From NCBI GenBank assembly GCA_002748665.1, contig PDTB01000019.1, positions 1 to 64,000 of the forward strand: a stretch of DNA of 64,000 nt, read 5' to 3'. Every line of letters starts with the position of its first letter. The stretch's first letter is position 1. The translations under genes and the position numbers were made by a program. A model generated the notes under the pieces. That model saw nothing but the letters and a program-made list of their open reading frames with translations, was not told where the DNA came from and did not search any database. The DNA comes from Dethiosulfovibrio peptidovorans. Its GTDB lineage: Bacteria > Synergistota > Synergistia > Synergistales > Dethiosulfovibrionaceae. Below, in pieces: positions 34,682-45,382 of the stretch.

Positions 34682-35083
34682 TCAGTGAGAGTCAGAGACG
34701 TCCTCTGTTACAGCACCATTCTCGGGAAACCCCTGTATCTGGACGGTACCGTTGACAGAGACAGCCAGGACCTCAGGACGTTCCCGTAAAGCCGCAGTCA
34801 GATCTTCAGCTGAAATGTCCGATTCGAACAGGGCAAAGACAGTTCCTCCTGCCTGAGAAAGCTCCTGATAGACACTCACTACTCGAGCCCCCACGCTCCA
34901 TGCGACCTTGGCTACATAGAAGCGTCCAGCCACCCCATTGAGGGCCTGAATTGTCAGAGGCTCGTCAAAGGGGTTTTTCAGCACCACCAAGACCTGACCA
35001 TCAGAAGCCCCGGAGGACCAGGCCATCGAGGCCAGGAGAGTCACCAAAAAAACGGCGGAGATAACCCATTTGAGCCTGTCCAT
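34682..35083 (-). CDS. Free-standing subtilase-propeptide-like exported protein
   Basis: 133 residues with a signal peptide (about 1-26, MDRLKWVISAVFLVTLLASM). The body aligns with the propeptide of the adjacent subtilase: 'GARVVSVYQELSQAGGTVFA' here against 'GARVVRTYGELSQAGDQIFA' there, followed in both by 'LRERPEVLAVS' / 'LQKRPDVLAAS'. There is no protease domain. Inhibitor_I9-like propeptides fold and inhibit subtilases, so a dedicated inhibitor or chaperone is likely. It lies 13 nt downstream of the protease, same direction. Function inferred. Confidence 0.7.
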   Translation of the reverse strand: MDRLKWVISAVFLVTLLASMAWSSGASDGQVLVVLKNPFDEPLTIQALNGVAGRFYVAKVAWSVGARVVSVYQELSQAGGTVFALFESDISAEDLTAALRERPEVLAVSVNGTVQIQGFPENGAVTEDVSDSH

Positions 35084-35096
35084 ATTCCTCTCCCTC

Positions 35097-36617
35097 CTAC
35101 CGTCGTTTTCTCAGAAAAACCATTCCCGAGACCAAAAACACGACTGCGAGACCGATCCCGGAGTGCCCCACCATACAGCCCCCGCCGCCACCGGAAGAGG
35201 ACTTTCTGGAGAGATAGCCCATAGCTTCGTTCACATTGAGATAGCCAAAGGCCGAGAGAGGCGCGGCTCTAACGTTGGTGAACGCCGTCGCTGTCGGGTT
35301 TCGTTCCTGGTCTGCACCCTGGAGCAGCGCATCCTTGAGTTGAGAGGCAGTATACTCAGGAGTACAACTCGCCAGCAGGGCCGCAGCACCGGCAACGAAG
35401 GGAGTTGCCATGGATGTGCCGCTCATGGAGCCGTAGTACGTTCCGTAGGTTGTCCCCTCGCCTTTTGGTGCGTCTGGAAATACGGTACTCACGATATCGA
35501 AACCAGGTGCCACAAGGTCAACAGCCGTGGGACTCCAGTTCGAAAAAGGCGCCGCCGAACCGTTAGAGACAGCCGCTCCGACAACGATCATGTTCTTCAG
35601 GCCCACAAAGGACGCGGGGTACGCAAAAGCCCCTTTGCAATACAGGGCAGGTTCCCATGGATCATCGAGAGGGGCCGGTTGCCCCACCTCAAGTCCTTCG
35701 TTACCGGCAGCTACAACGATGAGAGTCCTGTCTGTGTCGTTCAGAAGCTTGTACGCAAGCCATTCGGGCATCGTCTTCATATCCTCGGGCGTCGTGCTGT
35801 CATATCCTCCCAGAGAGAGGTTCACCGCCGGGAGCTTCATATCTGGATGCTCCCGGAGAAGCCCCAACAGGTAGTTGATGGCATCAATCTCCCAGCTTAT
35901 GGCTCCTACTCCATTATCGTCCAGGACCCTCAGGGTGATGATACGGACTTTCCAGTTGACCCCCACGACACCCAGTTTGTTGTTCCCCACTGCGCCGATG
36001 ATGCCTGAGACGTGGGTACCATGGCCATTGCCATCCTCGTAGTCCGAGAACACGGGGGAGCTCTGCCCTTCCTCCACCACGAAGTTTCGGCTGAACGTAC
36101 GATCAAGGTTGGCAGCCAGGTCCTCGTGGGAGATACAAACCCCCGAGTCCATAACGGCAACGTAGATATCGTCGCTGCCGGTGATCACATCCCAGGCCCA
36201 GGGAGCACTGATGGCTTGCAGCCCCCAGAGGTTGTCTCCGCTAAACCCAGGATCGTCGGGATCCCGTGTGGCATGCACTATAAAGTTGGGCGAGGCTGCC
36301 AGCACGTCAGGACGTTTTTGGAGTTCCCGAACGAGCTCCTCAGTGCTTCGGGTTTCAGATCTGATGAGGGCAAATATCTGGTCTCCCGCCTGGGACAGTT
36401 CCCCGTAGGTTCGGACCACCCGAGCTCCCACAGACGCCGCCATGGCTTCCGCCCGAGCCCTAAAAGGGCCTCGTGTAACCGACGAGGCCGTTACCGACCT
36501 GCTCGACATATTGGCAAAGACAGCCAAGGCCTCACCAGGGACGAAAGACTCTGCCCAAGCAAGTCTCGTCAAGGCGAGAAGCGAAATAACACAAAACAAC
36601 GCAGCTTTTTTTTTCAT
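35097..36617 (-). CDS. Subtilisin-like serine protease (S8) with Synerg-CTERM-like tail
   Basis: Exported protease of about 506 residues. Signal peptide (1-22), I9-like propeptide (to about 115), catalytic domain with Asp in 'VAVMDSGVCISHEDL', His in 'GNGHGTHVSGIIGA' and Ser in 'GTSMATPFVAGAAALL'. The C-terminus is a Gly-rich run plus Cys ('SGGGGGCMVGHSG'), a hydrophobic helix and RKRR, matching the Synerg-CTERM sorting pattern. It is probably anchored or released at the cell surface to digest external protein. ATG at 36617 is taken because the signal peptide begins there. Confidence 0.92.
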   Translation of the reverse strand: MKKKAALFCVISLLALTRLAWAESFVPGEALAVFANMSSRSVTASSVTRGPFRARAEAMAASVGARVVRTYGELSQAGDQIFALIRSETRSTEELVRELQKRPDVLAASPNFIVHATRDPDDPGFSGDNLWGLQAISAPWAWDVITGSDDIYVAVMDSGVCISHEDLAANLDRTFSRNFVVEEGQSSPVFSDYEDGNGHGTHVSGIIGAVGNNKLGVVGVNWKVRIITLRVLDDNGVGAISWEIDAINYLLGLLREHPDMKLPAVNLSLGGYDSTTPEDMKTMPEWLAYKLLNDTDRTLIVVAAGNEGLEVGQPAPLDDPWEPALYCKGAFAYPASFVGLKNMIVVGAAVSNGSAAPFSNWSPTAVDLVAPGFDIVSTVFPDAPKGEGTTYGTYYGSMSGTSMATPFVAGAAALLASCTPEYTASQLKDALLQGADQERNPTATAFTNVRAAPLSAFGYLNVNEAMGYLSRKSSSGGGGGCMVGHSGIGLAVVFLVSGMVFLRKRR

Positions 36618-36707
36618 TCTTTCTTTCCCCTTATAAATATTTTCGAAGCAGATGTACCTTTCTGCACACGAAACCAACGATCGAGTTTCCCCAATCGTGA
36701 CTCACAC

Positions 36708-38818
<2,111 letters not shown>

Positions 38819-38882
38819 GAATCAGCTCTCCACCGAACAAAGCGCATACTCTGACCGTGCCAACCAACCGGAAGAGATAACA

Positions 38883-40370
38883 TCACGAGAGAATCCCCTC
38901 AGAATCGAATTTAGTCTTAAACCACTCCCGAACCTCCCGAGGGAGCACCCGAAAGCCGTAGCGTTCCTTGGTAAGCCACAGAGAATAATCGTTGGAGAAG
39001 GACAAGGCCAGGCTTTTAATGGACTTGCCGCGATTTTCCTTGAGAAGCTCGTAGGTATTCTTGAACTCTCGATCCTCGTCGGCATCCCACCTGAACGTCG
39101 CCAAAGCATAGGTCACAGTCCTTTCAACGCTGTGATGAGGGAACAAAGGCAACAAAAGGGTGTTGTCGGTCCAGTCGTACGTGCCATACCCACATCCCGG
39201 CGTCACAACCACCTTGGGGATACCGTGCATACGTACCCGGGGAACTCGAAGCATAGCCTCGTCCAGAGGGACCAAGCGATTCAGCAGCTCGGAGATCTGG
39301 GCAAAGGACAGGGGAGCCTGACAGGCGTTCTGGCAGAGAGGAGAGGTATCCAGTCTCGCTATACAGGCCATCTGCCCGACCAGCTCTCGCTTGTTCTTGA
39401 GAGCTTCATCGATTTGAACCAATCGCTCCCCGTCCGTCTCGGCCTCGTACTTAGCGGCGTTTCGGGCCCTGTTTCGATCCCAGCGCTCAAGTTCGTTCCG
39501 ACAATGAATGGCCACAGTCCCGATAAAGACCATCTCGCCCAAGATCCTCCTGATCCTCTTCCGTTCGTTCTCTCCAAATCCCTCTACGTACCGAACTGCC
39601 TGCCGGAGCAGGGATTCAATTTCCTTCATTGCGAAAGAGAAAGCATTAGCCCGATCGACGGTCTCATCGTGTTCCTTCTTTTTCATCTCCCGAAAATGTC
39701 GAGTTCGCATATACCGTTCCAGGAAAGGAGCCAGGTTTTTATCCAGTTTGGAGATGAGGTCATCGGCCTTCTCCTTAGGACAGTCGGGGATCTGAGGAAG
39801 TAAGGCCCGTAAAGTGATAAGAACCCGACGGCACGTCCCGTGCAGCCGATCGCGATATACCTGAAGCTGAGGGGCAAAGCGGTCTTCCCCGGTTCGGCAA
39901 TCCTTGTTGTACAAAACACCGTATTTCTCCGCCCAAAAGTCGGAGAGGCTCAGGTATTGAAACATATCGTCGGGAACAGGTTGATTCAGCCACGGCGTAA
40001 GAGCCTCGTTAAACGGCGTAACGGATGGCGAGAGAAAGCCGCAGTCTAAAAGAAGCCTCTCCTCGGGGCTAAAAGTGAGGGCATCAGGAGCTTCCTTGAT
40101 CATACTTACCACGATCTCCCGGAATAACTGCCAGTATCGATCAGACATGGAAATCCAGATCTTTCGACTCTGGATTCGGTCCTCTCGTTCCTGGGAGCCC
40201 AGAAGCTCTTTGTACGTTGAGACATCCTTCGAGAACTCGGAACACAGGAGGTGAATGAGCTCATTCTTCTTCCACCGCCTCAACACGGCATTCAGGACCC
40301 TCTCTGGAGCCAAGGGGATCTCCCCCTTCATCTGTAGGTATTTTTGATGCACATTCTTATTGTATCGCAA
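38883..40370 (-). CDS. Unknown 495-residue protein
   Basis: Soluble, highly charged alpha-helical protein with no signal peptide or membrane helix. Conserved-looking stretches are 'CRNELERWDRNRARNAAKYE' and 'IPKVVVTPGCGYGTYDWTDN'; no catalytic motif is recognised. TTG at 40370 is chosen because AAGGA lies about 6 nt upstream, while the ATG 13 codons later lacks a site. It sits between the lysine operon and RemB-gyrB with 66-nt and 64-nt gaps, possibly co-transcribed with either. Confidence 0.7.
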   Translation of the reverse strand: MRYNKNVHQKYLQMKGEIPLAPERVLNAVLRRWKKNELIHLLCSEFSKDVSTYKELLGSQEREDRIQSRKIWISMSDRYWQLFREIVVSMIKEAPDALTFSPEERLLLDCGFLSPSVTPFNEALTPWLNQPVPDDMFQYLSLSDFWAEKYGVLYNKDCRTGEDRFAPQLQVYRDRLHGTCRRVLITLRALLPQIPDCPKEKADDLISKLDKNLAPFLERYMRTRHFREMKKKEHDETVDRANAFSFAMKEIESLLRQAVRYVEGFGENERKRIRRILGEMVFIGTVAIHCRNELERWDRNRARNAAKYEAETDGERLVQIDEALKNKRELVGQMACIARLDTSPLCQNACQAPLSFAQISELLNRLVPLDEAMLRVPRVRMHGIPKVVVTPGCGYGTYDWTDNTLLLPLFPHHSVERTVTYALATFRWDADEDREFKNTYELLKENRGKSIKSLALSFSNDYSLWLTKERYGFRVLPREVREWFKTKFDSEGILS

Positions 40371-40436
40371 GAGAGTCCTTTCAGGCCATATTTTGTGAGC
40401 ACAGCCGTTGCCCAGGCTCTCAAGAGACCACGCCCC

Positions 40437-41534
40437 TTATAAGGAAAAATCCAGACACTCCAGCATTCGATCCAGCTCAGCGTCCGAGATGTTCAGAGCC
40501 GGAAGGAAGCGGACCACGTCACCGGTGACGTTCAACAGAACCTTTCGACGAAATGCAGCCTCACGAACAGCCAAAGCGTCGTCGGTACAGGCCGCTACCA
40601 TAAGCCCCCGTCCCCGAACCGACCGAACCCAGGGAAGCCCTCCAAGCCCCTCCATAAGCCTCTGTCCCTTTCGGGTGACCTCCGCCAGGAACTCCGGTCT
40701 CAAGGCCCGAAGAACCGGCACCCCCGCCGCCAGAGCAAGAGGATTGGGAGCAAAAGTCGAGCCGTGACTCCCAGGGGAAAAGGGGGCGTGACCAAAGATC
40801 ATCAGCCCCCCCAAAGGCAAACCACCCCCAAGTGCCTTCCCCAACGCCACCAGATCGGGGCTCAGGCCAAAAAGTTGATAGCCGAATCCCCGTCCGCTCC
40901 GTCCCAGTCCGCATTGGATTTCGTCAGCCACCAACAGGAACCGACCCTCAACATGAAGGCGCTCCAGCTCCGAGGCCAGTTCGTCGGAACAGGGAACCAC
41001 ACCGCCATGCCCTTGAACGGCCTCCAGAAAGACCGCCGCCACCTTGTGCTCCTGACAGAACGCCCGAAGGGCTTTCCCCTCGGGCGGCAAAAACGTCACG
41101 TCGGGAAGAAGGGCCCCAAAGGGCTCACGAAGCCCGGGACTCCAGGTAAGGGAAAGGGCCCCGCAGGTCCGACCGTGAAAGTTACCGCGGAAGGCCACTA
41201 TAGCTCCTTTTCTCAGGCACTTCACCGCCTTGATCGCGGCCTCGATGGCCTCAGAACCCGAATTGGCAAAGAGCACCTGGCCGTCTCGTCCGTCCAGCTC
41301 TAAAACCATCCGGGCCAGGAGCAAAGCATCCTGATCCTGAAAGTAATTGCTCAGGTGTAAGTGACGCTCGGCCTTTTTCTGGAGAGCCTCCAGCGTCGGG
41401 CCGTAGGAATGTCCCATAGCCATGACGCCGATACCGGCGTAGCAGTCCAGGTACGTCCCCTGATCGGTCTCAATCCAGATTCCGTGAGCCCGAGTCACAC
41501 GTAAAGGGAGGAAATTATACAGGGGCACCAGCAT
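40437..41534 (-). CDS. Class III aminotransferase, likely N-acetyl-diaminopimelate aminotransferase
   Basis: PLP enzyme of the ArgD family, 365 residues (a little short). PLP lysine in 'LVALGKALGGGLPLGGLM'; 'NSGSEAIEAAIK' and 'FRGNFHGRTCGALS' are cofactor-site segments. As last gene of the dapA-dapB-dapH-lysC unit, 2 nt after lysC, it most likely transaminates N-acetyl-2-amino-6-oxopimelate in the acetylase route to diaminopimelate. Acetylornithine aminotransferase activity is the alternative. Confidence 0.85.
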   Translation of the reverse strand: MLVPLYNFLPLRVTRAHGIWIETDQGTYLDCYAGIGVMAMGHSYGPTLEALQKKAERHLHLSNYFQDQDALLLARMVLELDGRDGQVLFANSGSEAIEAAIKAVKCLRKGAIVAFRGNFHGRTCGALSLTWSPGLREPFGALLPDVTFLPPEGKALRAFCQEHKVAAVFLEAVQGHGGVVPCSDELASELERLHVEGRFLLVADEIQCGLGRSGRGFGYQLFGLSPDLVALGKALGGGLPLGGLMIFGHAPFSPGSHGSTFAPNPLALAAGVPVLRALRPEFLAEVTRKGQRLMEGLGGLPWVRSVRGRGLMVAACTDDALAVREAAFRRKVLLNVTGDVVRFLPALNISDAELDRMLECLDFSL

Positions 41535-41536
41535 CG

Positions 41537-42754
41537 TCAGTCCCGTTGCCCCCGGTCGAACTCGGCGACCAAGGCCCGAGCCGCCTCTCCGGCACGATCC
41601 CTTGGTACGAGCACGGATATTTTGATCTCCGAGGTCGTGGTTCCCAGAACGGGGACGCCAGCACGGTCCAAAGCGGAGTAGAATCGAGATGCGACGCCAA
41701 AACTGGTCTTCATGCCTACCCCCACAGCGGAGACCTTGGCGACGGTCTCATCGTCAGACAGGGACCACCCGTCAATTCCGCTCAGTCCTTGGCGAACTGA
41801 TGAACGAACAAGGCCGATATGCCCCGAGACCACGGAAAAGGTGATCGCGTTTTTTCCGTCAGCGGAGACCGTGGATATCATATCCACGTTCACACCGTCC
41901 TCGGCCAGCCCTCCGAACAGGCGACTCAGGACCTCCACGCCATCGTCAAGGCCCTGGATCGTGACCTTCATCTGGTCCATGTCCACCGCAATGCCAGTAA
42001 CCACTGGCTGTTCCATCCACTCAGGAAGCGCCTTCACCACCCTGGTTCCCTCCCTTTCGGTAAAGCTGGAACCGCAATAGATCTCCACACCGTATTTTTT
42101 AGCGATCTCCACTCCCCTGGCGTGAAGGACCTTTGCACCGAGAGCGGCCATCTCCAGCATCTCATCGTATACCACATACGGAAGCTTGAGCGCGTCTGGA
42201 GCAATTCGGGGATCGCAGGAGTAAATTCCCTCAACGTCACTGTATATCTCGCAGGGAACCTGGAGCTTCGCCGCTACAGCGATCGCCGACGTGTCCGAGC
42301 CCCCTCTCCCCAAGGTCGTCAAATCGCCCTGTGGAGAGAGCCCCTGAAAGCCGGTGATCACCACAACCTGAACCGTTTCGTGGGCTTCCTGAAGACGGCT
42401 GAGGTCCAGATCAACCACCCGAGCATCGCAATGGCGCTCCGTAGTCTGCAATCCCAACTGGAAAGCGTTCAGAGAGACAGCCGAAAACCCAAGATCCTGA
42501 AGAGCCATGCTCAGAAGAGCCGCCGAAGCCTGCTCCCCCGTCGCCAACAGGGCATCCATCTCCCGAGGAGACGGAGCCGCGCAAACCGAGTTGGCCATGG
42601 CGATCAAGGCATCTGTGGTCTTGCCCATAGCAGAGACCACCACCGCGAGGCGATCCCCCTGAACGACACGATCGGCCACCCGACGAGCCACCTGACGGAT
42701 GTGGTCAGCAGTAGCCACCGAAGATCCGCCATATTTCTGAACCACCAACCCCAT
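41537..42754 (-). CDS. lysC: Aspartate kinase
   Basis: Phosphorylates aspartate, the first step toward lysine, threonine and methionine. 405 residues: kinase domain beginning 'VVQKYGGSSVA', 'VVVSAMGKTTDALI' and 'GRGGSDTSAIAVA', then two ACT domains ('VTGIAVDMDQMKVTIQGL', 'VSAVGVGMKTSFGVASRFYS') for feedback control, probably by lysine and/or threonine. A monofunctional class as in Bacillus LysC. GGGAG stands before the ATG, which is 2 nt after the dapH stop. Confidence 0.95.
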   Translation of the reverse strand: MGLVVQKYGGSSVATADHIRQVARRVADRVVQGDRLAVVVSAMGKTTDALIAMANSVCAAPSPREMDALLATGEQASAALLSMALQDLGFSAVSLNAFQLGLQTTERHCDARVVDLDLSRLQEAHETVQVVVITGFQGLSPQGDLTTLGRGGSDTSAIAVAAKLQVPCEIYSDVEGIYSCDPRIAPDALKLPYVVYDEMLEMAALGAKVLHARGVEIAKKYGVEIYCGSSFTEREGTRVVKALPEWMEQPVVTGIAVDMDQMKVTIQGLDDGVEVLSRLFGGLAEDGVNVDMISTVSADGKNAITFSVVSGHIGLVRSSVRQGLSGIDGWSLSDDETVAKVSAVGVGMKTSFGVASRFYSALDRAGVPVLGTTTSEIKISVLVPRDRAGEAARALVAEFDRGQRD

Positions 42755-42756
42755 GA

Positions 42757-43455
42757 CTACAGCTCCCGAAGATCGGCGACGATCCGGGTTTTATCAGCCG
42801 TTCTGTCGTCAACGTCCTTGACAACCTTAGCCGGGATACCCGCCACCACCACACCAGGGGGGACGTCCTTCGTCACGATAGCCCCAGCCGCAACTACGGC
42901 ACCGGCTCCCACCCGAACGCCCTCGAAAATCACGGCGTTGGCACCGACGAGCACGTTGTCCTCAATCACGACGGGCAAAGCGCTTGGAGGTTCAATAACA
43001 CCAGCCAGGACGGCACCGGCTCCAATATGGCAATTGGCCCCCACCGTGGCCCGACCGCCAAGGACGGCGTTCATGTCGATCATGGTGCCGGCACCGATAA
43101 CGGCACCGATATTGATGACCGCCCCCATCATCACGACCGCCCCTCGGCCGATCTCCACCATATCCCGGATAACGGCCCCTGGCTCGATTCGAGCGTCATA
43201 TCGATTGAGATCGGCCAGGGGAATCGCCGAATTCCTAGCACAGACCTCCATTTCGAAGTCGTCTACAAAGGCAGCATTGGCATCCAAAGCGGCCATCACA
43301 GCGGATCTATCGCCCTTGAGCACCCCAAAATCCCGTCCCCCGACGAAGCGAAGTCCTCCCCAGTCGATCCCGCCCAGACGACCGGAGAGATAGACGGTCA
43401 CGGGGGTTCGTTTGACCGAATCTCGGATAAGGCCTATGACCTCTTCAGTGCGCAT
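42757..43455 (-). CDS. dapH: Tetrahydrodipicolinate N-acetyltransferase
   Basis: Acetyl-CoA-dependent acyltransferase of the acetylase branch of diaminopimelate synthesis, 232 residues. A small N-terminal domain precedes a left-handed beta helix of hexapeptide repeats ('[16 protein letters not shown]', '[20 protein letters not shown]'); '[18 protein letters not shown]' matches Bacillus DapH closely, which separates it from the succinylase DapD. GAGGAGG precedes the ATG. It overlaps dapB by 22 nt. Confidence 0.95.
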   Translation of the reverse strand: MRTEEVIGLIRDSVKRTPVTVYLSGRLGGIDWGGLRFVGGRDFGVLKGDRSAVMAALDANAAFVDDFEMEVCARNSAIPLADLNRYDARIEPGAVIRDMVEIGRGAVVMMGAVINIGAVIGAGTMIDMNAVLGGRATVGANCHIGAGAVLAGVIEPPSALPVVIEDNVLVGANAVIFEGVRVGAGAVVAAGAIVTKDVPPGVVVAGIPAKVVKDVDDRTADKTRIVADLREL

Positions 43456-44087
43456 GCGACGACCTCCTCAAAACAGTAGAACCCAGGATCCTGTTCCAGG
43501 GCAAACGCAGCGGCCTTAAGAGCCCCAAGAGCGAAGACCCCCCGGGAGACAGCCCGATGGCTGAAGGAAAGCACTTCCCCCTGATTGGCAAAAATCACCG
43601 AATGATCTCCTGGCACCCCACCCAGACGAAGGGAGTGGGTCGGACACTCACGCCCTACGGCCTCTCCAAGACGGATAGCCGTCCCAGACGGAGCATCAAC
43701 CTTATGGACGTGATGGGCCTCCACGACCTCCGCATCCCACTCTGACAAGGCGGGAGCGTACTGACGAAGGATCTCCCGAAGAATCCCGATACCCATCGAA
43801 AAATTATATCCCTGAACTACGGGAACCCAACGAGCCAGCTCCTGAAGCATCTCAAAATGCTTCTCATCCAAAGCGGTGGTTCCAACCACCAAGGCAGCGC
43901 CGTATCGCTCACACAGCTCGACGGATCGAGCCAAGGCCTGAGGCCGGGAAAAATCCAGCATGACCTGAGGCTCTCCTCGAACATCCTCGCCCTCAAGAGA
44001 GACAGAGAGGACACAGTTCTCGGGACCGAAAACCTTCAGCAGTTCCTTCCCCATGCGCCCTGAGGCACCCATGATCCCGTACTTCAC
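43434..44087 (-). CDS. dapB: 4-hydroxy-tetrahydrodipicolinate reductase, short form
   Basis: NAD(P)H reductase following DapA. '[14 protein letters not shown]' is the nucleotide loop, '[20 protein letters not shown]' the catalytic His and substrate motif. GTG at 44087 overlaps the dapA stop (GTGA), giving 217 residues. This is shorter than the roughly 270 of E. coli and close to the Thermotoga type. The longer frame upstream lies inside dapA and has no DapB similarity. Confidence 0.93.
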   Translation of the reverse strand: MKYGIMGASGRMGKELLKVFGPENCVLSVSLEGEDVRGEPQVMLDFSRPQALARSVELCERYGAALVVGTTALDEKHFEMLQELARWVPVVQGYNFSMGIGILREILRQYAPALSEWDAEVVEAHHVHKVDAPSGTAIRLGEAVGRECPTHSLRLGGVPGDHSVIFANQGEVLSFSHRAVSRGVFALGALKAAAFALEQDPGFYCFEEVVACALKRS

Positions 44088-44968
44088 GACAGAAGCCTCA
44101 AATCGGCCAGACATGAATCCACTCGATCTCGAGTTCCCTGAGAGGCCTGAACCAGGGGAAGACGAATCTCTGGACCGCAGAGCCCAAGTGCGAAGACAGC
44201 ATACTTCACCGGAATGGGATTGGTCTCCACGAAAAGAGCCTTCATCAGGGGGAACAGCCTCATGTGAGCGTCCCGGGCAGCGGCCAGCTCCCCGGCGAGA
44301 CACGCGTTCATCATGGAGACCGTCTCCCTGGGGACCACGTTGGACAACACCGATATAACCCCGTCGCCGCCGCTACACCCCACGTGAAAAGCCTGATCAT
44401 CGTTGCCTGAGTAGACCAAAAAGTCCGGGCGCAGAGCCTTGAGGCGCCGGATAAGTTCATCAACCTGAGACAAATCGCCGGAAGCCTCCTTGATTCCCAC
44501 CACGTTTTCGATCTCAGCGAGGCGAGCTACCGTCTCGGGAAGGATAGTACACCCGGTTCGCCCGGGCACGTTATACACGATTATGGGGATCGGAACCGCC
44601 CTGGCGACCGTCTCGAAATGGCGAAACAGCCCCTCCTGAGTTGGCTTGTTATAGTAGGGAGTAACAACTAAGATACCGTCGGCGCCAAGATCGCAGGCCC
44701 GTCGACTCAGCTCTACAGTGTGTTCCGTACTGTTGGCTCCGGTTCCCACGATCACCGGAATCCGACCGGCAGAGGCTCTCACAGAGAAGGAGACAATCTC
44801 GTCTCGTTCCTTATCCGTGACCGTGGGAGCCTCCCCCGTAGTGCCAAGGACAATGAGCCCCTGAACACCGCTATCGATCTGTACATCGATCAATCGCTGA
44901 AACACCTTATAATCCACACCCTTTTCAGCAAAAGGGGTAACAAGCGCCGTGCCGGTGCCTCTGAACAT
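44084..44968 (-). CDS. dapA: 4-hydroxy-tetrahydrodipicolinate synthase
   Basis: Condenses pyruvate with aspartate semialdehyde, the branch point to lysine and cell-wall diaminopimelate. 294-residue TIM barrel: 'LIVLGTTGEAPTVTDKERDE', 'VTPYYNKPTQEGLFRHF' (Tyr of the triad), 'IIVYNVPGRTG', and the Schiff-base Lys in 'VVGIKEASGDLSQ'. First gene of the dap/lys operon. AGGAGGAC lies about 8 nt before the ATG; a miniature repeat element ends 2 nt upstream of that site. Confidence 0.96.
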   Translation of the reverse strand: MFRGTGTALVTPFAEKGVDYKVFQRLIDVQIDSGVQGLIVLGTTGEAPTVTDKERDEIVSFSVRASAGRIPVIVGTGANSTEHTVELSRRACDLGADGILVVTPYYNKPTQEGLFRHFETVARAVPIPIIVYNVPGRTGCTILPETVARLAEIENVVGIKEASGDLSQVDELIRRLKALRPDFLVYSGNDDQAFHVGCSGGDGVISVLSNVVPRETVSMMNACLAGELAAARDAHMRLFPLMKALFVETNPIPVKYAVFALGLCGPEIRLPLVQASQGTRDRVDSCLADLRLLS

Positions 44969-44987
44969 GCTCTTGAGTCCTCCTTAT

Positions 44988-45097
44988 GGGCACCCCTAAA
45001 AAAACCACATTCGAGTCTCCCAGCCTCAGGTCGTTCCGCCAGAGCCCTGTCTCGCCCAAACGACCTGAGGCGAGTTTCTGAGTTTTTAGAGGTTCCC
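44988..45097 (-). repeat. Miniature inverted-repeat element, short copy (110 bp) abutting the dapA RBS
   Basis: Opposite-orientation relative of the element at 26525-26689, missing about 55 bp of its centre. Ends GGGAACCTCTAAAA and TTTAGGGGTGCCC, inner arms CCTCAGGTCGTT/AACGACCTGAGG. In the dapA transcript it would fold into a long stem-loop ending 2 nt before the Shine-Dalgarno sequence (44977-44985). Confidence 0.75.
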
Positions 45098-45145
45098 TTA
45101 AATAGTTTGGATACTTCGACACTATCATGATACATCGAACCGACG

Positions 45146-45179
45146 AAAAAAACCCGCACCTCACGTTAGAGGACGGGTT
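45146..45179 (-). terminator. Intrinsic terminator between promoter and dapA
   Basis: On the minus strand AACCCG-T-CCTC, a 6-nt loop, then GAGG-TG-CGGGTT, followed by a run of seven Ts (45146-45152). It stands about 180 nt before dapA, so the transcript from the upstream promoter must read through it to reach the operon. Confidence 0.8.
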
Positions 45180-45319
45180 TGAAGCTGCGTTTCTACCGTG
45201 ATTGGACACCTTGACAGTGTCCGAACCTCTTGTTGTTCGTCTCCATCCTGTTCGGGGGCTTCCGATTCAACACGTCCTGCGTTATGCTTGTGTACTCTGT
45301 ATCAGGCCCTGTGTATTGC
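45146..45319 (-). ncRNA. Candidate dapA leader or small RNA, about 174 nt
   Basis: Bounded by a consensus promoter (45326-45354) and an intrinsic terminator (45146-45179), with no convincing reading frame except a 17-codon one without a ribosome binding site. Internal hairpins include GGACAC/GTGTCC (about 45204-45222) and CCGAAC/GTTCGG. It could be a terminator-type leader controlling the dap operon or an independent small RNA. Lysine riboswitch, T-box and 6S features were not found. Confidence 0.5.
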
Positions 45320-45325
45320 GCAAAA

Positions 45326-45354
45326 ATTATAGATCAAGACTTTTACAGCGTCAA
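45326..45354 (-). promoter_or_regulatory. Consensus sigma-70 promoter upstream of dapA
   Basis: On the minus strand TTGACG (45349-45354) and TATAAT (45326-45331) are exactly 17 nt apart, the best promoter match in the window along with that of the tRNA. A start near 45319 is expected. Confidence 0.85.
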
Positions 45355-45382
45355 CGTACCTTAAGGATTGAGGTGATGAGGA

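Noticed and set aside
41819-43393. 524-codon plus-strand frame across lysC and dapH
   Set aside because: Shadow of two unambiguous minus-strand genes; composition is His/Pro/Thr-rich as expected from antisense of GC-biased coding.
44088-44303. N-terminal extension of DapB to 289 residues
   Set aside because: The extra sequence lies within dapA in another frame; GTG at 44087 with the GTGA overlap begins exactly at the nucleotide-binding domain.
45200-45260. 17-codon leader peptide reading frame inside the dapA leader
   Set aside because: Only one Lys codon and no spaced ribosome binding site, so classical lysine attenuation is not supported.
45146-45319. Leader as lysine riboswitch, T-box or 6S RNA
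   Set aside because: The lysine riboswitch and T-box consensus segments are absent, and the 5' and 3' ends do not pair as in 6S RNA. A GAGGTGCGG match sits inside the terminator arm only.
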